From positions 1-64,000 of the forward strand of contig NZ_BLAD01000056.1 in NCBI RefSeq assembly GCF_009687845.1: 64,000 nucleotides of DNA, given 5' to 3'. Below, in pieces: positions 19,385 to 30,707 of this stretch (its first letter is position 1; each line of letters starts with the position of its first letter). The notes below the pieces were generated by a model. That model did not search any database. It saw only the letters and a list, made by a program, of their open reading frames with translations, and had not been told where the DNA came from. Made by a program: the position numbers and the translations under genes. The DNA comes from Acrocarpospora corrugata (GTDB taxonomy: Bacteria > Actinomycetota > Actinomycetes > Streptosporangiales > Streptosporangiaceae).

Positions 19385-21770
19385 GGCCGCTCCTCAGGGC
19401 CGATGATGGTGACGAGGTCGCCGGCCGCGGCCCGCAGGTCGCGGGTGGCCGAGACGCCGCCCGAGTTCGCGGGCACCCAGACCACCCGGTCCGGCAGGTC
19501 GGCGACGCGCAGCGGCAGGGTGACCCCGTTGACGGCGATCTTGTCGACCGCGCCGATCTCGGCGGCGGTGGCCGCGGACAGCAGCGCGACCGCCTCGCGG
19601 GCGGTGCCCGCCAGGTACGGCTCGCCGTCCTGCAGCTTGCCGTCGTCCAGCAGCAGCCGCCAGGTGGCCAGCACGGCCTGCCCGGCCTGCGGCACCTTGC
19701 CGGAGCCGCCGGTGACGATGGGGGCGGCCTGGCGGGAGCCCTTCCAGGCGCCGAGCCCGCCCAGCTCGCGGCGGACCGCGGCGACGTCGGGCAGCGCCAG
19801 GTGCACGTCCATGTGGTCGGCCAGCGCGACGACGGCCCGCAGGTCGCTCAGCACGCCGGGCACCGGGGTGGCGGCCTCGAAGGAGCGCCCGCGCCCCTCC
19901 CAGTCCACGAACGCGCCGGCCTTCTCGGCCACCGCGGCCACCGGGAGCACCACGTCGGCGCGGTCGGTGACGGCGCTGGCCCGGATCTCCAGGCTGACGA
20001 TGAACGGGGTGTTCTCCAGGGCCCGCAGCGCGAGCTCGGGGTCGGGCAGGTCGTAGGGGTCGACCCCGGCGACGACCAGCGCGTCGAGCTCCTCGTCGAG
20101 GGCGGCGCGCAGGATGCCGGAGGTGTCCCGCCCGGGGGTCTCCGGCAGCGTGGACACGTTCCAGGCGCGGGCCACTTCGGCGCGGGCGTTGGCGTCGCCG
20201 ACCGGCCGCCCTATCGGCAGCAGGTTGGGCAGCGCGCCCGCTTCGAGCGCGCCGCGCTCGCCGGCCCGCCTGGGCACCCAGGCGATCCTGGCGCTGGTCG
20301 AGCGGGCCAGCCGGAGCAGCGCCGACAGCGCGCCCCGGGTCCCGGCGAGCCGCTCGCCGACCAGGATGATCGCGCCTTCGGGGATGGTGCCGCCGCTGTT
20401 GGTCAGCTCGCCGATCACCTCGGCCTCTTCGCCGGGGACGGTCCTGATCAGGGTGCCGCCCATCTTGGCCAGGCCGGGCGTGGCGAAGGGGGCCAGCGCG
20501 TACACGCGCAGCCCCTTCTTCTGGTACGCCTTGCGGAGTCGCAGGAAGATGATCGGCGACTCCTCCTCCGGCTCGAAACCGGCCAGCAGCACGGCCGGCG
20601 CGTTCTCCAGGTCGGTGTAGGAGATGTCGATGCCCTTGCCGGCCACCGCGTGGGCCAGGAACTCGGCCTCCTCGGCGGAGTGGGCCCTGGCCCGGAAGTC
20701 GATGTCGTTGGTGCCGAGCGCGACCCGGGCGAACTTGCTGTAGGCGTACGCGTCCTCGACCGTGACCCGGCCGCCGACCAGCACGCCCGCGCGGCGGCCG
20801 GCCAGTCCGGCGGCGGCGACCGCGAGGGCCTCCGGCCAGGAGGCCGGGACCAGCACGCCCTCGGCGTTGCGGACCAGCGGGGTGCGCAGCCGGTCGGGGG
20901 CGGTGGTGTAGGCGAAGGCCCACCGGCCCTTGTCGCAGTTCCACTCCTCGTTGACCTGCGGGTCGTCCCCGGCCAGCCGGCGGGTGACCTTGCCGCGGCG
21001 GTGGTCGGTGCGGAGCGAGCAGCCGGACGCGCAGTGCTCGCACGCGCTCGGCGTGGAGACCAGGTCGAACGGCCGCGACTGGAACCGGTAGGCCGCGCCG
21101 GTGAGCGCGCCCACCGGGCAGATCTGGATGGTGTTGCCGGAGAAGTAGGACTGGAACGGCTCGCCCTCGGCGACCGCGACCTGCTCCTTGGCCCCGCGCT
21201 CGAAGAACTCGATGAACGGGTCGCCCGCGATCTGGTCGGAGAAGCGCAGGCAGCGGGCGCACTGCACGCAGCGCTCCCGGTCCAGCAGCACCTCGGTGGA
21301 GAGCGGGATCGGCTTGGGGAAGGTGCGCTTCTGCTCCTGGAACCGGGATTCGCCCTGCCCGTTGGACATGGCCTGGTTCTGCAGCGGGCACTCGCCGCCC
21401 TTGTCGCAGACCGGGCAGTCCAGCGGGTGGTTGAGCAGCAGCATCTCCATCACCCCGCGCTGCGCCTTCTCGGCGACCGGCGAGGTGAGCTGGCTCTGCA
21501 CCACCATGCCCTCGGCCACTTCGATGGCGCAGGACGGCTGCGGCTTCGGGAAGCCCCGGCCGTTGCCGGCGTCGGTGATGTCCACCAGGCACTGGCGGCA
21601 GTTGGCCGCCGGGTCCAGCAGCGGATGGTCGCAGAAGCGGGGGATCTGGATCCCCAGCAGCTCGGCGGCCCGGATGATCATCGTGCCCTTCGGCACGCTG
21701 ACCTGGAAGCCGTCGATGGTGAGCGTCACCAGATCGACGGTCGCCACTTCGGGCTGTGTTGCTTGGATGG

Positions 21771-21774
<4 letters not shown>
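19381..21774 (-). CDS. nuoG: NADH-quinone oxidoreductase subunit G
   Basis: The GTG at 21774 overlaps the nuoF stop and yields 797 residues. Cluster ligands are visible: 2Fe-2S N1b at C48, C59, C62 and C82; N5 at H116, C120, C123, C129; N4 at C169, C172, C175, C219; and N7 at C245, C248, C252, C280. A molybdopterin-oxidoreductase-like domain without expected cofactor chemistry follows. The N7 site is lost in many lineages but its four cysteines are kept here. The subunit carries electrons from NuoF toward NuoI. Confidence 0.96.
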
Positions 21775-23053
<1,279 letters not shown>

Positions 23054-23057
<4 letters not shown>

Positions 23058-23707
23058 TTCGGAGCCTCCCAGCCGTTGGCCTTGGCGATGCGCAGGCCCT
23101 CCAGCGACGGCCCGACGGCGGACGGGCCGTCACCCGCGAGATCGTCGGGGATCCCGGCGAGGATGCGCGAGGCGTCCTTGAACGAGCAGAGCTTCTTCGG
23201 GCCCCGGGTCGGCAGCACGTTGGCGCCGTCCCGCAGGTCGTCCACCAGCTGCTTGGCCGAGGCCGGCGTCTGGTTGTCGAAGAACTCCCAGTTGACCGTC
23301 ATCACCGGCGCGAAGTCGCAGGCCGCGTTGCACTCGATCCGCTCCAGCGAGACCTTGCCGTCCGGCGTGGTCTCGTCGGCGCCGATGCCCATGTGCTCGG
23401 TCAGCTCCGACCAGATCTGGTCGCCGCCCATCACCGCGCAGAGCGTGTTGATGCAGACCCCGACGTGGTACTCCCCGGCGGGCTTGCGCTTGTACATCGT
23501 GTAGAACGTCGAGACGCCGACCACCTCGGCCTTGGACAGGCCGAGGATCTCCGCGCAGAACTCGTGACCGTCGTCGGAGACGTAGCCGTCCTCCGACTGC
23601 ACCAGGTGCAGCAGCGGCAGCAGCGCCGACCGCGCCTTCGGATAGCGGCCGATGATCTCCTTGGCGTCGGTCTCCAGACGCTCGCGGACCTCGGGTGAGT
23701 ACGTCAC
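23054..23707 (-). CDS. nuoE: NADH-quinone oxidoreductase subunit E (2Fe-2S N1a)
   Basis: The GTG at 23707 overlaps the nuoD stop and gives 217 residues. A thioredoxin-like fold carries the N1a ligands C85, C90, C126 and C130 (CINTLC and CNAAC). The C-terminal extension of about 50 residues past the fold is typical of actinobacterial NuoE. It pairs with NuoF. Confidence 0.96.
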
Positions 23708-25029
23708 CGGTCCACACCTCCCATAACGGGGTCGATCGAAGCGACCGCCGCGATCACGTCGGCGATCATGCCGCCCTCGCACATGGCCGGGACGGCCTGG
23801 AGGTTCGTGAAGGACGGGTCGCGGAAGTGCACACGGTACGGCCGGGTGCCGCCGTCGCTGACCACGTGCGCGCCGAGCTCGCCGCGCGGCGACTCGACCG
23901 AGGCGTACACCTGACCGGCCGGCACCCGGAAGCCCTCGGTGACCAGCTTGAAGTGGTGGATCAGGGCCTCCATCGAGCTGCTCATGATGTGCGCGATGTG
24001 GTTGGGCGAGTTGCCGAGGCCGTCGGGGCCCAGCGCGAGCTGCGCCGGCCAGCCGATCTTCTTGTCCTCGATCATCACAGGACCGGCCTTGAGCGGCCCC
24101 GCGAGGCGCTCCAGGCACTGCTCGATGATCTTGAGCGACTCTTCCATCTCGGCGACCCTGACCAGGTAGCGGCCGTACACGTCGCAGGACTGCTGCACCG
24201 GCACGTCGAAGTCGTAGGTCTCGTACCCGCAGTACGGCTGCGACTTGCGCAGGTCCCACGGCAGCCCGGCGGCCCGGATCATCGGCCCGGTGATGCCCAG
24301 CGCCATGCAGCCGGTCAGGTCCAGGTACGCCACGTCCTTGGTGCGGCGCAGGTAGACCGGGTTGGCGTCGAGCAGCTTGCGCATGTCCTTGATCCGCTGC
24401 GGCATGACCTTCAGCAGCTCGCCGACCTTGTCCAGCGCGCCGGCGGGCAGGTCCACGCTGACCCCGCCGGGCCGGACGTAGGCCATGTTCATCCGCAGGC
24501 CGGTGATGTACTCCATCACGTCCAGCACCATCTCGCGCTCGCGCGCGCCGAACAGGAACGGCGTGGTCGCGCCGAGCTCCATGCCGAAGGTGCCGATCGC
24601 CACCATGTGCGAGGAGATCCTGGTGAGCTCCATCATCATCACCCGGATGGCCTCGGCCCTGGCCGGGATCCGGTCGGTGATGCCGAGCAGCTTCTCCACG
24701 CCCAGGCAGTACGCGGTCTCGTTGAAGATCGGGGACAGGTAGTCCATCCGCGTGACGAAAGTCACGCCCTGGGTCCAGGTCCGGTACTCGATGTTCTTCT
24801 CGATGCCGGTGTGCAGGTAGCCGATGACCGTGCGGGCCTCGGTGACCGTCTCGCCGTCCAGGGTGAGGACCAGGCGGAGCACGCCGTGCGTGGACGGGTG
24901 CTGCGGGCCCATGTTGATGACGAGGCGCTCCTCGTCGGACTCCAGCACGGTGTCGACGAGCTGGTCCCAGTCCTGGCCGGCGACGTCGTAGACCTTGCCC
25001 TCGGCCGCTTCGGTGGCGTGGGTCGTCAT
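23704..25029 (-). CDS. nuoD: NADH-quinone oxidoreductase subunit D (49-kDa)
   Basis: This 441-residue subunit lines the quinone pocket together with NuoB. It shows the conserved [14 protein letters not shown] near residue 40, with the His that contacts quinone, and the late [16 protein letters not shown] stretch. The start is ATG 25029, overlapping the nuoC stop by 4 bp. The length is slightly above the 400-residue norm because of an N-terminal extension. Confidence 0.97.
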   Translation of the reverse strand: MTTHATEAAEGKVYDVAGQDWDQLVDTVLESDEERLVINMGPQHPSTHGVLRLVLTLDGETVTEARTVIGYLHTGIEKNIEYRTWTQGVTFVTRMDYLSPIFNETAYCLGVEKLLGITDRIPARAEAIRVMMMELTRISSHMVAIGTFGMELGATTPFLFGAREREMVLDVMEYITGLRMNMAYVRPGGVSVDLPAGALDKVGELLKVMPQRIKDMRKLLDANPVYLRRTKDVAYLDLTGCMALGITGPMIRAAGLPWDLRKSQPYCGYETYDFDVPVQQSCDVYGRYLVRVAEMEESLKIIEQCLERLAGPLKAGPVMIEDKKIGWPAQLALGPDGLGNSPNHIAHIMSSSMEALIHHFKLVTEGFRVPAGQVYASVESPRGELGAHVVSDGGTRPYRVHFRDPSFTNLQAVPAMCEGGMIADVIAAVASIDPVMGGVDR

Positions 25030-25679
25030 GCGTATGACCTCCTCTGGTCGGGGGCGGGGATCTCCGCGCCGCGGTACTCGACCGGAATGCCACCGAGCGG
25101 GTAGTCCTTGCGCTGGGGGTGCCCCTCCCAGTCGTCCGGCATCTCGATCCGGGTGAGCGCCGGGTGACCGTCGAAGACGATGCCGAAGAAGTCGTAGGTC
25201 TCGCGCTCGTGCCAGTCGTGGGTCGGGTAGACCGAGACTGTGGACGGAATGTGCCGGTCGGTGTCGGCCGTGGCGGCCTCGACCCTGACCCGGCGGTTCA
25301 GCGTAATGGAGACCAGGTGGTAGACGGCCCGAAGCTCGGCGCCGGCCTCCTCCGGGTAGTGCACCCCGGAGACGCCAAGCGAGAGCTCGAACCGGAGCGC
25401 CGGGTCGTCCCGCAGCCGCTGCATGGTCTCGACCAGGCGGTCCTTGACCACGTGCAGGGTGAGCTCGCCGCGGTCCACGACCACCCGTTCCAGCAGCTCC
25501 TCGGGGAGTGCGTCCACGAGTTCGTCGAAGTAGCCGCCGTACGGGCGGGGGGTGGCCAGCTGCGGCGCGCGGCGGACCACCAGGCCGCCGTAGCCGGAGG
25601 TGTCACCGGAGCCCGCGACGCCGAACATGCCGGTCCTGGCGACCGGTTCCTGGGGCACCTCGGGCAGGTTGTCGCTCAT
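25026..25679 (-). CDS. nuoC: NADH-quinone oxidoreductase subunit C (30-kDa)
   Basis: The ATG at 25679 overlaps the nuoB stop and gives 217 residues. The family signature is [22 protein letters not shown] near residue 160, followed by [11 protein letters not shown]. The first 45 residues form a low-complexity extension not found in E. coli. NuoC is separate from NuoD here, unlike the fused NuoCD of enterobacteria. It helps anchor NuoB and NuoD in the connecting module. Confidence 0.95.
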   Translation of the reverse strand: MSDNLPEVPQEPVARTGMFGVAGSGDTSGYGGLVVRRAPQLATPRPYGGYFDELVDALPEELLERVVVDRGELTLHVVKDRLVETMQRLRDDPALRFELSLGVSGVHYPEEAGAELRAVYHLVSITLNRRVRVEAATADTDRHIPSTVSVYPTHDWHERETYDFFGIVFDGHPALTRIEMPDDWEGHPQRKDYPLGGIPVEYRGAEIPAPDQRRSYA

Positions 25680-26227
25680 TTCTGCATCCCCTGGTCGATC
25701 AGCGGCAGCGTCCGCAGCGCCTGGAGTTCGAGCTCCTGAACCTGCTTCTCGCGGTGCGCGCCGAACTTCATGTTCTGGATCTTGTCGTGCAGCTTGACGA
25801 TGGCGTCGATCAGCATCTCCGGGCGCGGCGGGCAGCCGGGCAGGTAGATGTCGACGGGCACGACGTGATCCACGCCCTGCACGATGGCGTAGTTGTTGAA
25901 CATTCCGCCAGTGGACGCGCAGACCCCCATCGAGATGACCCACTTGGGCTCGGCCATCTGGTCGTAGATCTGGCGCAGCACGGGGGCCATCTTCTGGGAC
26001 AGCCGGCCGGCCACGATCATCAGGTCGGCCTGCCGGGGCGAGGCCGAGGCGCGTTCCATGCCGAACCTGGCCAGGTCGTGGGTCGGGCCGCCGGTCGACA
26101 TCAGCTCGATGGCGCAGCAGGCCAGGCCGAAGGTCGCCGGCCACACGGAGTTCTTCCGCGCCCAACCGGCCATCTGCTCGACCGTGGTCAGCGCGAACCC
26201 GCTGGGGAGTTTCTCTTCGATGCCCAT
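25676..26227 (-). CDS. nuoB: NADH-quinone oxidoreductase subunit B (cluster N2)
   Basis: This 183-residue subunit holds the terminal 4Fe-4S cluster N2. The tandem cysteines C37-C38 in [10 protein letters not shown], the GVCASTGG cysteine and the LPGCPPRPE cysteine are all present. N2 hands electrons to menaquinone. The start is ATG 26227, 6 bp after nuoA, and the stop overlaps nuoC. Confidence 0.97.
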   Translation of the reverse strand: MGIEEKLPSGFALTTVEQMAGWARKNSVWPATFGLACCAIELMSTGGPTHDLARFGMERASASPRQADLMIVAGRLSQKMAPVLRQIYDQMAEPKWVISMGVCASTGGMFNNYAIVQGVDHVVPVDIYLPGCPPRPEMLIDAIVKLHDKIQNMKFGAHREKQVQELELQALRTLPLIDQGMQK

Positions 26228-26233
26228 GGCTAT

Positions 26234-26593
26234 CTAGTCCCAATCCAGGCCGCGGCGGCGCCACACGTAGGCGTACGCCACGAGCACGGTGACGATGAAC
26301 AGCACCATCTCGATCAGCCCGAAGACGCCGAGCTGGTCGAAGGCCACCGCCCACGGATAGAGGAAGATGATCTCAATGTCGAAGACGATGAAGAGCATCG
26401 CGGTGATCATGTATTTCAGCGGGAACCGACCGCCGCCGACCGGCTGCGGAGTGGGCTCGATGCCGCACTCGTAGGCGTCCAGCTTGGCGCGGTTCCAGCG
26501 CTTGGGTCCGGTGAAGGGGGCGACGCTCACGGAGAAGACGGCGAATCCCGCCGCAAGGACCGCGAGCACCAGGATGGGCGCGTAGAGCTCCAT
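26234..26593 (-). CDS. nuoA: NADH-quinone oxidoreductase subunit A
   Basis: This 119-residue protein has three membrane helices. The loop [12 protein letters not shown] carries the conserved cysteine of the quinone-site loop, and the last two helices include [11 protein letters not shown]. It is the first nuo gene and lies 52 bp downstream of menJ, so both are probably on one transcript from the Rex-controlled promoter. Confidence 0.96.
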   Translation of the reverse strand: MELYAPILVLAVLAAGFAVFSVSVAPFTGPKRWNRAKLDAYECGIEPTPQPVGGGRFPLKYMITAMLFIVFDIEIIFLYPWAVAFDQLGVFGLIEMVLFIVTVLVAYAYVWRRRGLDWD

Positions 26594-26645
26594 CGCTAAG
26601 GCGTCCTCTCGGTGATAGAGATCATCAGGTTCAGTTTCACGATAG

Positions 26646-27914
26646 TCATGCCGGCGGAGTGACTTTGGACAGGGCGTTGATGATCCGGTCCGACGCGTCG
26701 CCGCGCCGGGGGTCGGTGAGGTTCGCGAGTAACTTCATGGCGAATCTCATCAGAACCGGATGCGGCAGTGTATGCCGGGTGATGAAGCCCATCACCCCGG
26801 GCTTGCCGATCGCCTCCACGAACAGGCGACCGAGAGTGAAGTATCCGCCGTACGCGTCCTTGAGTATCCCCGGATACGCGCGCAGGGTGCGCTCGCGCTG
26901 GGCGGCGGTGGGCTGGGCCAGTGCCGTCGCGATGGTGTCGGCCGCGATCCTGCCGGTCTCCATCGCGTACGCGATGCCTTCGCCGTTGAAGGGGTTGATC
27001 ATGCCGCCGGAGTCGCCGACCAGGACCAGGCCACGGGTGTAGTGGGGCTGCCGGTTGAAGGCCATCGGCAGGGCCGCGCCGCGGATCGGCGTGGTCCGGT
27101 TCTCCTCGGTGAAACCCCACTCCGGGGGCATGTGCCGGACCCAGCGGCGGACCAGGTCGCGGTAGTCGATGTTCTTGAAAGATTCACTGGTGTTGAGCAG
27201 CCCGAGGCCGACGTTGGCCGTGCCGTCGCCGACGCCGAAGATCCAGCCGTAGCCGGGCAGCAGGCGGTCGCCGTCCCAGAGTTCGAGCCAGATCTCCAGG
27301 TAGTCGTCGTCGTGGCGCGGGCTGGTGTAGTACGTCCGGACCGCGACGCCCATCGGGCGGTCCTCGCGCTTGTGCAGGCCCATCGCGAGAGAGAGCCGGG
27401 TGGAGTTGCCGTCGGCGGCGACGACCACTCTGGACCGGTACACCTCGCCGGTCTGGGAGCGCACGCCGATCACGTGGCCGCTGCGCTCGTCCAGCACAGG
27501 ACCGGCGACGTTGACGCCCTCCAGCAGCCTCACGCCGCCCTTGACGGCGTTGCCGGCCAGAATCTGGTCGAAGTCCTGCCGGGTTCGCACCAGGCCGAAG
27601 TCCGGGAAACTCTGCAGCTCGGGCCAGTCCAGCTCGAAGCTGCGGCCGCCGCCGACCACGCGCAGGCCCTTGTTCCGCACCCAGCCAGGGGCGCCGATGT
27701 CGACGCCCATGGCCAGGAGCTCTTTCACGGCACGCGGCGTGAGCCCGTCCCCGCAGACCTTCTCGCGCGGGAACCTGGTCTTCTCCAGCAACAGGACCGA
27801 GAGGCCGGACTGCGCCAGATAGTAGGCAGTCGTCGACCCGGCGGGGCCGGCGCCAACGACGATCACGTCGGCGTCCGCCGCCACCCGCTCTGTCGCGGGG
27901 CCTGACTCGCTCAC
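26646..27914 (-). CDS. menJ: Geranylgeranyl-reductase family flavoprotein, probable menaquinone reductase MenJ
   Basis: The GTG at 27914 gives 422 residues. The FAD-binding motif VVGAGPAGS lies at 19-27, FPREKVCGDGLTPRA follows near 55, and LVGDSGGMINPFNGEGI is the second FAD motif near 300. The family reduces isoprenoid double bonds. M. tuberculosis MenJ (Rv0561c) hydrogenates one isoprene of menaquinone and sits beside grcC1 and menG; here the same partners flank the nuo genes, which favours the same role. An in-frame upstream extension exists but is not homologous. A Rex operator lies 55 bp upstream. Confidence 0.85.
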   Translation of the reverse strand: MSESGPATERVAADADVIVVGAGPAGSTTAYYLAQSGLSVLLLEKTRFPREKVCGDGLTPRAVKELLAMGVDIGAPGWVRNKGLRVVGGGRSFELDWPELQSFPDFGLVRTRQDFDQILAGNAVKGGVRLLEGVNVAGPVLDERSGHVIGVRSQTGEVYRSRVVVAADGNSTRLSLAMGLHKREDRPMGVAVRTYYTSPRHDDDYLEIWLELWDGDRLLPGYGWIFGVGDGTANVGLGLLNTSESFKNIDYRDLVRRWVRHMPPEWGFTEENRTTPIRGAALPMAFNRQPHYTRGLVLVGDSGGMINPFNGEGIAYAMETGRIAADTIATALAQPTAAQRERTLRAYPGILKDAYGGYFTLGRLFVEAIGKPGVMGFITRHTLPHPVLMRFAMKLLANLTDPRRGDASDRIINALSKVTPPA

Positions 27915-27968
27915 GGGGGACCTGTCCTGTCCTAGGACGAAAGCCGGGACGGTTAGGGCCTTCGTGCC

Positions 27969-27988
27969 TTTGTGAACCTCTTCACAAA
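27969..27988. promoter_or_regulatory. Rex operator (ROP) upstream of menJ-nuo
   Basis: TTTGTGAA-CCTC-TTCACAAA is a perfect inverted repeat with 8-bp arms and a 4-bp centre. It matches the known actinobacterial Rex site TGTGAA-N4-TTCACA. Rex is encoded in this window (46654-47349), and the Streptomyces coelicolor nuo operon is a reported Rex target. The site lies 55 bp upstream of the menJ start, within the expected promoter. Confidence 0.9.
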
Positions 27989-28037
27989 CTTGTCGGCCGC
28001 AGTCTAGTGCGTCCCGTTGCCGCTTTGTCAGGGGGTA

Positions 28038-28086
28038 GGCGGCTACTAGCCGGTAACTGGCTTGGCCGCCGATCCGGAGGATCGGC
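28038..28086 (-). terminator. Two overlapping hairpins downstream of the DUF397 genes
   Basis: GCCGATCC-GGA-GGATCGGC (28068-28086) is a perfect 8-bp stem. GGCGGC (28038-28043) can instead pair with GCCGCC (28065-28070), with an inner AGCC/GGCT stem. The two share 28068-28070, so they exclude each other. They follow the stop at 28088 and probably end transcription of the regulator island before the menJ promoter. Confidence 0.5.
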
Positions 28087-28087
28087 C

Positions 28088-28270
28088 TTAAACACTGCCT
28101 TGCTTGAGGGTCTGGATGAAGTCGGACCAGACGTCGCGGGGGAAGTCGAGGGCGGCGCCGGCGGGATTCTTTGAATCGCGCATGCCGACGCTCTCGCCCA
28201 TGCGCACCTCCACGCATTCACCGCTGACACTGCTGAAGCTGCTCTTGACCCAGTCATGCGGCGACTGCAT
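28088..28270 (-). CDS. DUF397-domain protein (first copy)
   Basis: This 60-residue protein is a complete DUF397 domain: W-KSSFSSVSGECVEV, then VGMRDSKNPAGAAL and DVWSDFI. In actinomycetes these small proteins are encoded beside XRE/DUF5753 regulators (WhiJ/AbaA-type loci) and may modulate them. It lies downstream of the regulator and of a second DUF397 gene on the same strand. Confidence 0.85.
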   Translation of the reverse strand: MQSPHDWVKSSFSSVSGECVEVRMGESVGMRDSKNPAGAALDFPRDVWSDFIQTLKQGSV

Positions 28271-28371
28271 GAACGTTCTCCAATTATGAAGACGCCCGTG
28301 ACCCGAGGGACAGGGGCGAAGGTTGGTACGACGGGGTACCCATGATCCCCCAAATCAGGGGGTTCTGTCAG

Positions 28372-28611
28372 TCACTCCTGGTAATCCTGTTCGGAGCGTT
28401 CCCAATTCGCCAGGTCAAATTCCCCGGCGCGCACGCCGCCCAGGAATGCGACCCACTCGCCGGGCGTGAAGATCAGGGGTGAACAGCCCGGGTGCTTGGA
28501 ATCACGGACCGCGACCGTGTCGTCGACCACCGCGACCTCCACGCATTCCCCGTTCACACCGCTGAAGGTGCTCCTACGCCAATCGATCCGCTTGCCACTG
28601 GCAGCCGCCAT
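28372..28611 (-). CDS. DUF397-domain protein (second copy)
   Basis: The ATG at 28611 behind AAAGGA gives 79 residues with the DUF397 pattern: DWRRSTFSGVNGECVEV, VAVRDSKHPG, and a tail after GEWVAFLGGV. The C-terminal EFDLANWERSEQDYQE extension is not in the other copy. The two copies differ substantially, so the duplication is old. A longer upstream frame (to 28692) is not supported by homology. Confidence 0.85.
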   Translation of the reverse strand: MAAASGKRIDWRRSTFSGVNGECVEVAVVDDTVAVRDSKHPGCSPLIFTPGEWVAFLGGVRAGEFDLANWERSEQDYQE

Positions 28612-28720
28612 TGCCGCATCCTTTGCCCGGAAACCGGGGTGGGTATACCCGGGTTCCCCGGCCCAGAAATACGGCAGAGCTTTACAAAGCACCCTTACAG
28701 GGCACTACTGGAACAACTGC

Positions 28721-29584
28721 CTACATCTCAGCGCGAGCGGCGATGAGCGTCATGGACTCCTCCTCGCTCAGGGACGCGTCCCTGAGATGGTCCAGGAGCA
28801 GGCGGAACCGGTACGTGGTGGCCTCATCCTCCTGAAACGTTCCGCCGGCCACGCTCTCCAGATACACCACGTCGTCATAGAGCGGCCCGAACCCATTGAT
28901 CTCCGGAAATTTCAGGATTACGAAGCTGTCGGAGTCGATCGGATGCGGGCCGTCCAGGGCCAGGATCCGGACCGAGACGTTGGGGAGTTCGGCCAGCGCG
29001 TACAGATGCTGGAGCTGTTCCCGCATGACCTGCTCGGAGCCGAACCGGCGTAACAGCGCCGACTCGTCCACCACCGCGCTGACCCGCAGCAGCTGCTCGG
29101 CCACCAGCGCCTGGCGGCGGACCCGGACCTGGGTGCGCCGCTCGACCTCGCCGGGCGAGAGCCGGGTGAAGGTCTCGGTGCTGTTCAGGGCGCGGGCGTA
29201 CTCGACCGTCTGGAGCAGGCCGGGGATGCCGCGGGACTGCCAGGTCAGCATCTCCTCGGCGGCGGTCTCCAGGCCGACATAGGTCACGTACGACTCCGGC
29301 AGCGTGTCCGCGTAGGCGTCCCACCAGCCCTTGCTCTCCGCCCGCGCGGCCAGCGCGAGCAGGAACTGACTGGTCGTGGACCCGATCCGGTAGTGCGTGA
29401 GCAGCGTGCGGACATCGCGCTCACGGGGCAGGATCTGCCCGTTCTCCAGCCGGCTGATCTTGGACGTCGACCACTTGAGCTGGTCGGCGACCTGCACGCC
29501 GCTGAGCCCCACCGCCTCACGCAGCCGGCGTAGTTCGACCGCGAGCCGACGCCGACAGACAGTCGGGCTGAGTTCCGGCGCCAC
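28721..29584 (-). CDS. XRE-family regulator with DUF5753 domain (WhiJ-like)
   Basis: The GTG at 29584 follows GGGAGATGG and gives 287 residues. The N-terminal HTH includes LSGVQVADQLKWSTSKISRLENG near residues 27-49. The rest is DUF5753, with FLALAARAESKGWWDAY and the RQALVAEQLLRVSAVVDESAL stretch. This family regulates development and antibiotic production in Streptomyces in partnership with DUF397 proteins. The three genes form an island between menJ and menG. Confidence 0.88.
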   Translation of the reverse strand: MAPELSPTVCRRRLAVELRRLREAVGLSGVQVADQLKWSTSKISRLENGQILPRERDVRTLLTHYRIGSTTSQFLLALAARAESKGWWDAYADTLPESYVTYVGLETAAEEMLTWQSRGIPGLLQTVEYARALNSTETFTRLSPGEVERRTQVRVRRQALVAEQLLRVSAVVDESALLRRFGSEQVMREQLQHLYALAELPNVSVRILALDGPHPIDSDSFVILKFPEINGFGPLYDDVVYLESVAGGTFQEDEATTYRFRLLLDHLRDASLSEEESMTLIAARAEM

Positions 29585-29713
29585 CGACCATCTCCCTCCA
29601 GCAAACCCACCCATAATACGGGTAAATATCCCAGCTTAACGTGGCTTTCAAGACCGAAACGGGTACCCTGCGGCATCCCGAATAGATTCCCCGCGGGAAT
29701 TGCAGTGCTTATT

Positions 29714-29827
29714 GCCGATCCTTCGGATCGGCGGGCTTGGCCGCTCCTTAGCCTGAGTCTTCCCTCGTCACTCCGGGGCGCTTCGCTCCCCTGCGTTCCT
29801 CAGTCCAGACACAGGCGCGGCCAAGCC
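29714..29827 (-). terminator. Structured intergenic region downstream of menG
   Basis: The 331-bp gap between the XRE gene start and menG holds GCCGATCC-TTC-GGATCGGC (29714-29732), with the same stem as the hairpin at 28068, and an 11-bp perfect inverted repeat GGCTTGGCCGC/GCGGCCAAGCC (29734-29744 and 29817-29827). The latter encloses a GGGGCGC/GCTCCCC hairpin (29775-29791). It lies about 90 bp past the menG stop and may terminate it; no protein-coding signal was seen. Confidence 0.5.
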
Positions 29828-29915
29828 GGGACATATGGCTTACGGTGCGGAGTTTACCGAGCTAGGCCGGATGGATATAGGCGTGGCAAGGTGGGATAGC
29901 TTTCGCCGGGCTATT

Positions 29916-30632
29916 TCAGGCGGCCTTGACTGCCCGGTGCAGGGCCACGATGCCCAGGCTCAGATTGCGCCAGGCCACCCTGCGCCAGCCCGCGGTCTGC
30001 ATGACCTGCGACAACTCCGCCTGGTCGTACCAGTCGCGAATGGACTCGGCCAGGTATTCGTAGGAGTCGGGGTTGGAGCTGACCGCGCGGGCCACCTGCG
30101 GGAGCAGGCGCATCAGGTACTGCGTGTAGACCACGTCGAAGGCCTTGACCGGCGGGCGGGAGAACTCGCAGATCACCAGGCGCCCACCGGGGCGGGTGAC
30201 GCGCAGCAGCTCGGCCAGGGCCTGGTGGGTGTCGGCGACGTTGCGCAGGCCGAACGAGATGGTCACCGCGTCGAACGCGCCGTCCGCGAAGGGCAGCCGG
30301 AGCGCGTCGCCGCCGACGAAGCTGACGCCGGCGCCGGACAGGCCGGAACCTCCGTGTTTCTGGACGCCGGCCCTGAGCATGCCGAGGGAGAAGTCACAGG
30401 CGATGGCGCGCGCGCCGAGCGTGGTGAAGGCGTCCGTGGAGGTGCCGGTGCCGGCCGCCAGATCCAGCACGACCTCGCCGGGCCCTGCGTCCACCGCGCG
30501 CGCCGTGGCGCGCCGCCACAGCCGGTCCTGGCCAAGTGACAGCACGTCGTTGACCAGGTCATAACGCCGGGCCGTGCGATCGAACATCGCGGCGACTTCG
30601 TGCGGCTGCTTGTCCAAAGATGCGCGCGTCAT
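29916..30632 (-). CDS. menG: Demethylmenaquinone methyltransferase (MenG/UbiE)
   Basis: This 238-residue SAM-dependent methyltransferase shows the UbiE signatures: [20 protein letters not shown] at the N terminus, motif [11 protein letters not shown] near 55, and [22 protein letters not shown]. It performs the last step of menaquinone synthesis, C-methylation of demethylmenaquinone. The start is ATG 30632. The gene is separated from menJ only by the WhiJ/DUF397 island, an arrangement resembling menG-menJ in mycobacteria. Confidence 0.92.
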   Translation of the reverse strand: MTRASLDKQPHEVAAMFDRTARRYDLVNDVLSLGQDRLWRRATARAVDAGPGEVVLDLAAGTGTSTDAFTTLGARAIACDFSLGMLRAGVQKHGGSGLSGAGVSFVGGDALRLPFADGAFDAVTISFGLRNVADTHQALAELLRVTRPGGRLVICEFSRPPVKAFDVVYTQYLMRLLPQVARAVSSNPDSYEYLAESIRDWYDQAELSQVMQTAGWRRVAWRNLSLGIVALHRAVKAA

Positions 30633-30707
30633 GGCACAACCCTAGCGTTCCCGCTCATGCACGGAACGTCACCTCTTCGCTACGGAGAGTCTGCTAGGAC
30701 TTGGGGA

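Noticed and set aside
28088-28611. The two DUF397 genes as a tandem toxin-antitoxin pair
   Set aside because: Both have the same DUF397 domain, so they are paralogues, not a toxin and its antidote. The XRE/DUF5753 gene is the recognised partner.
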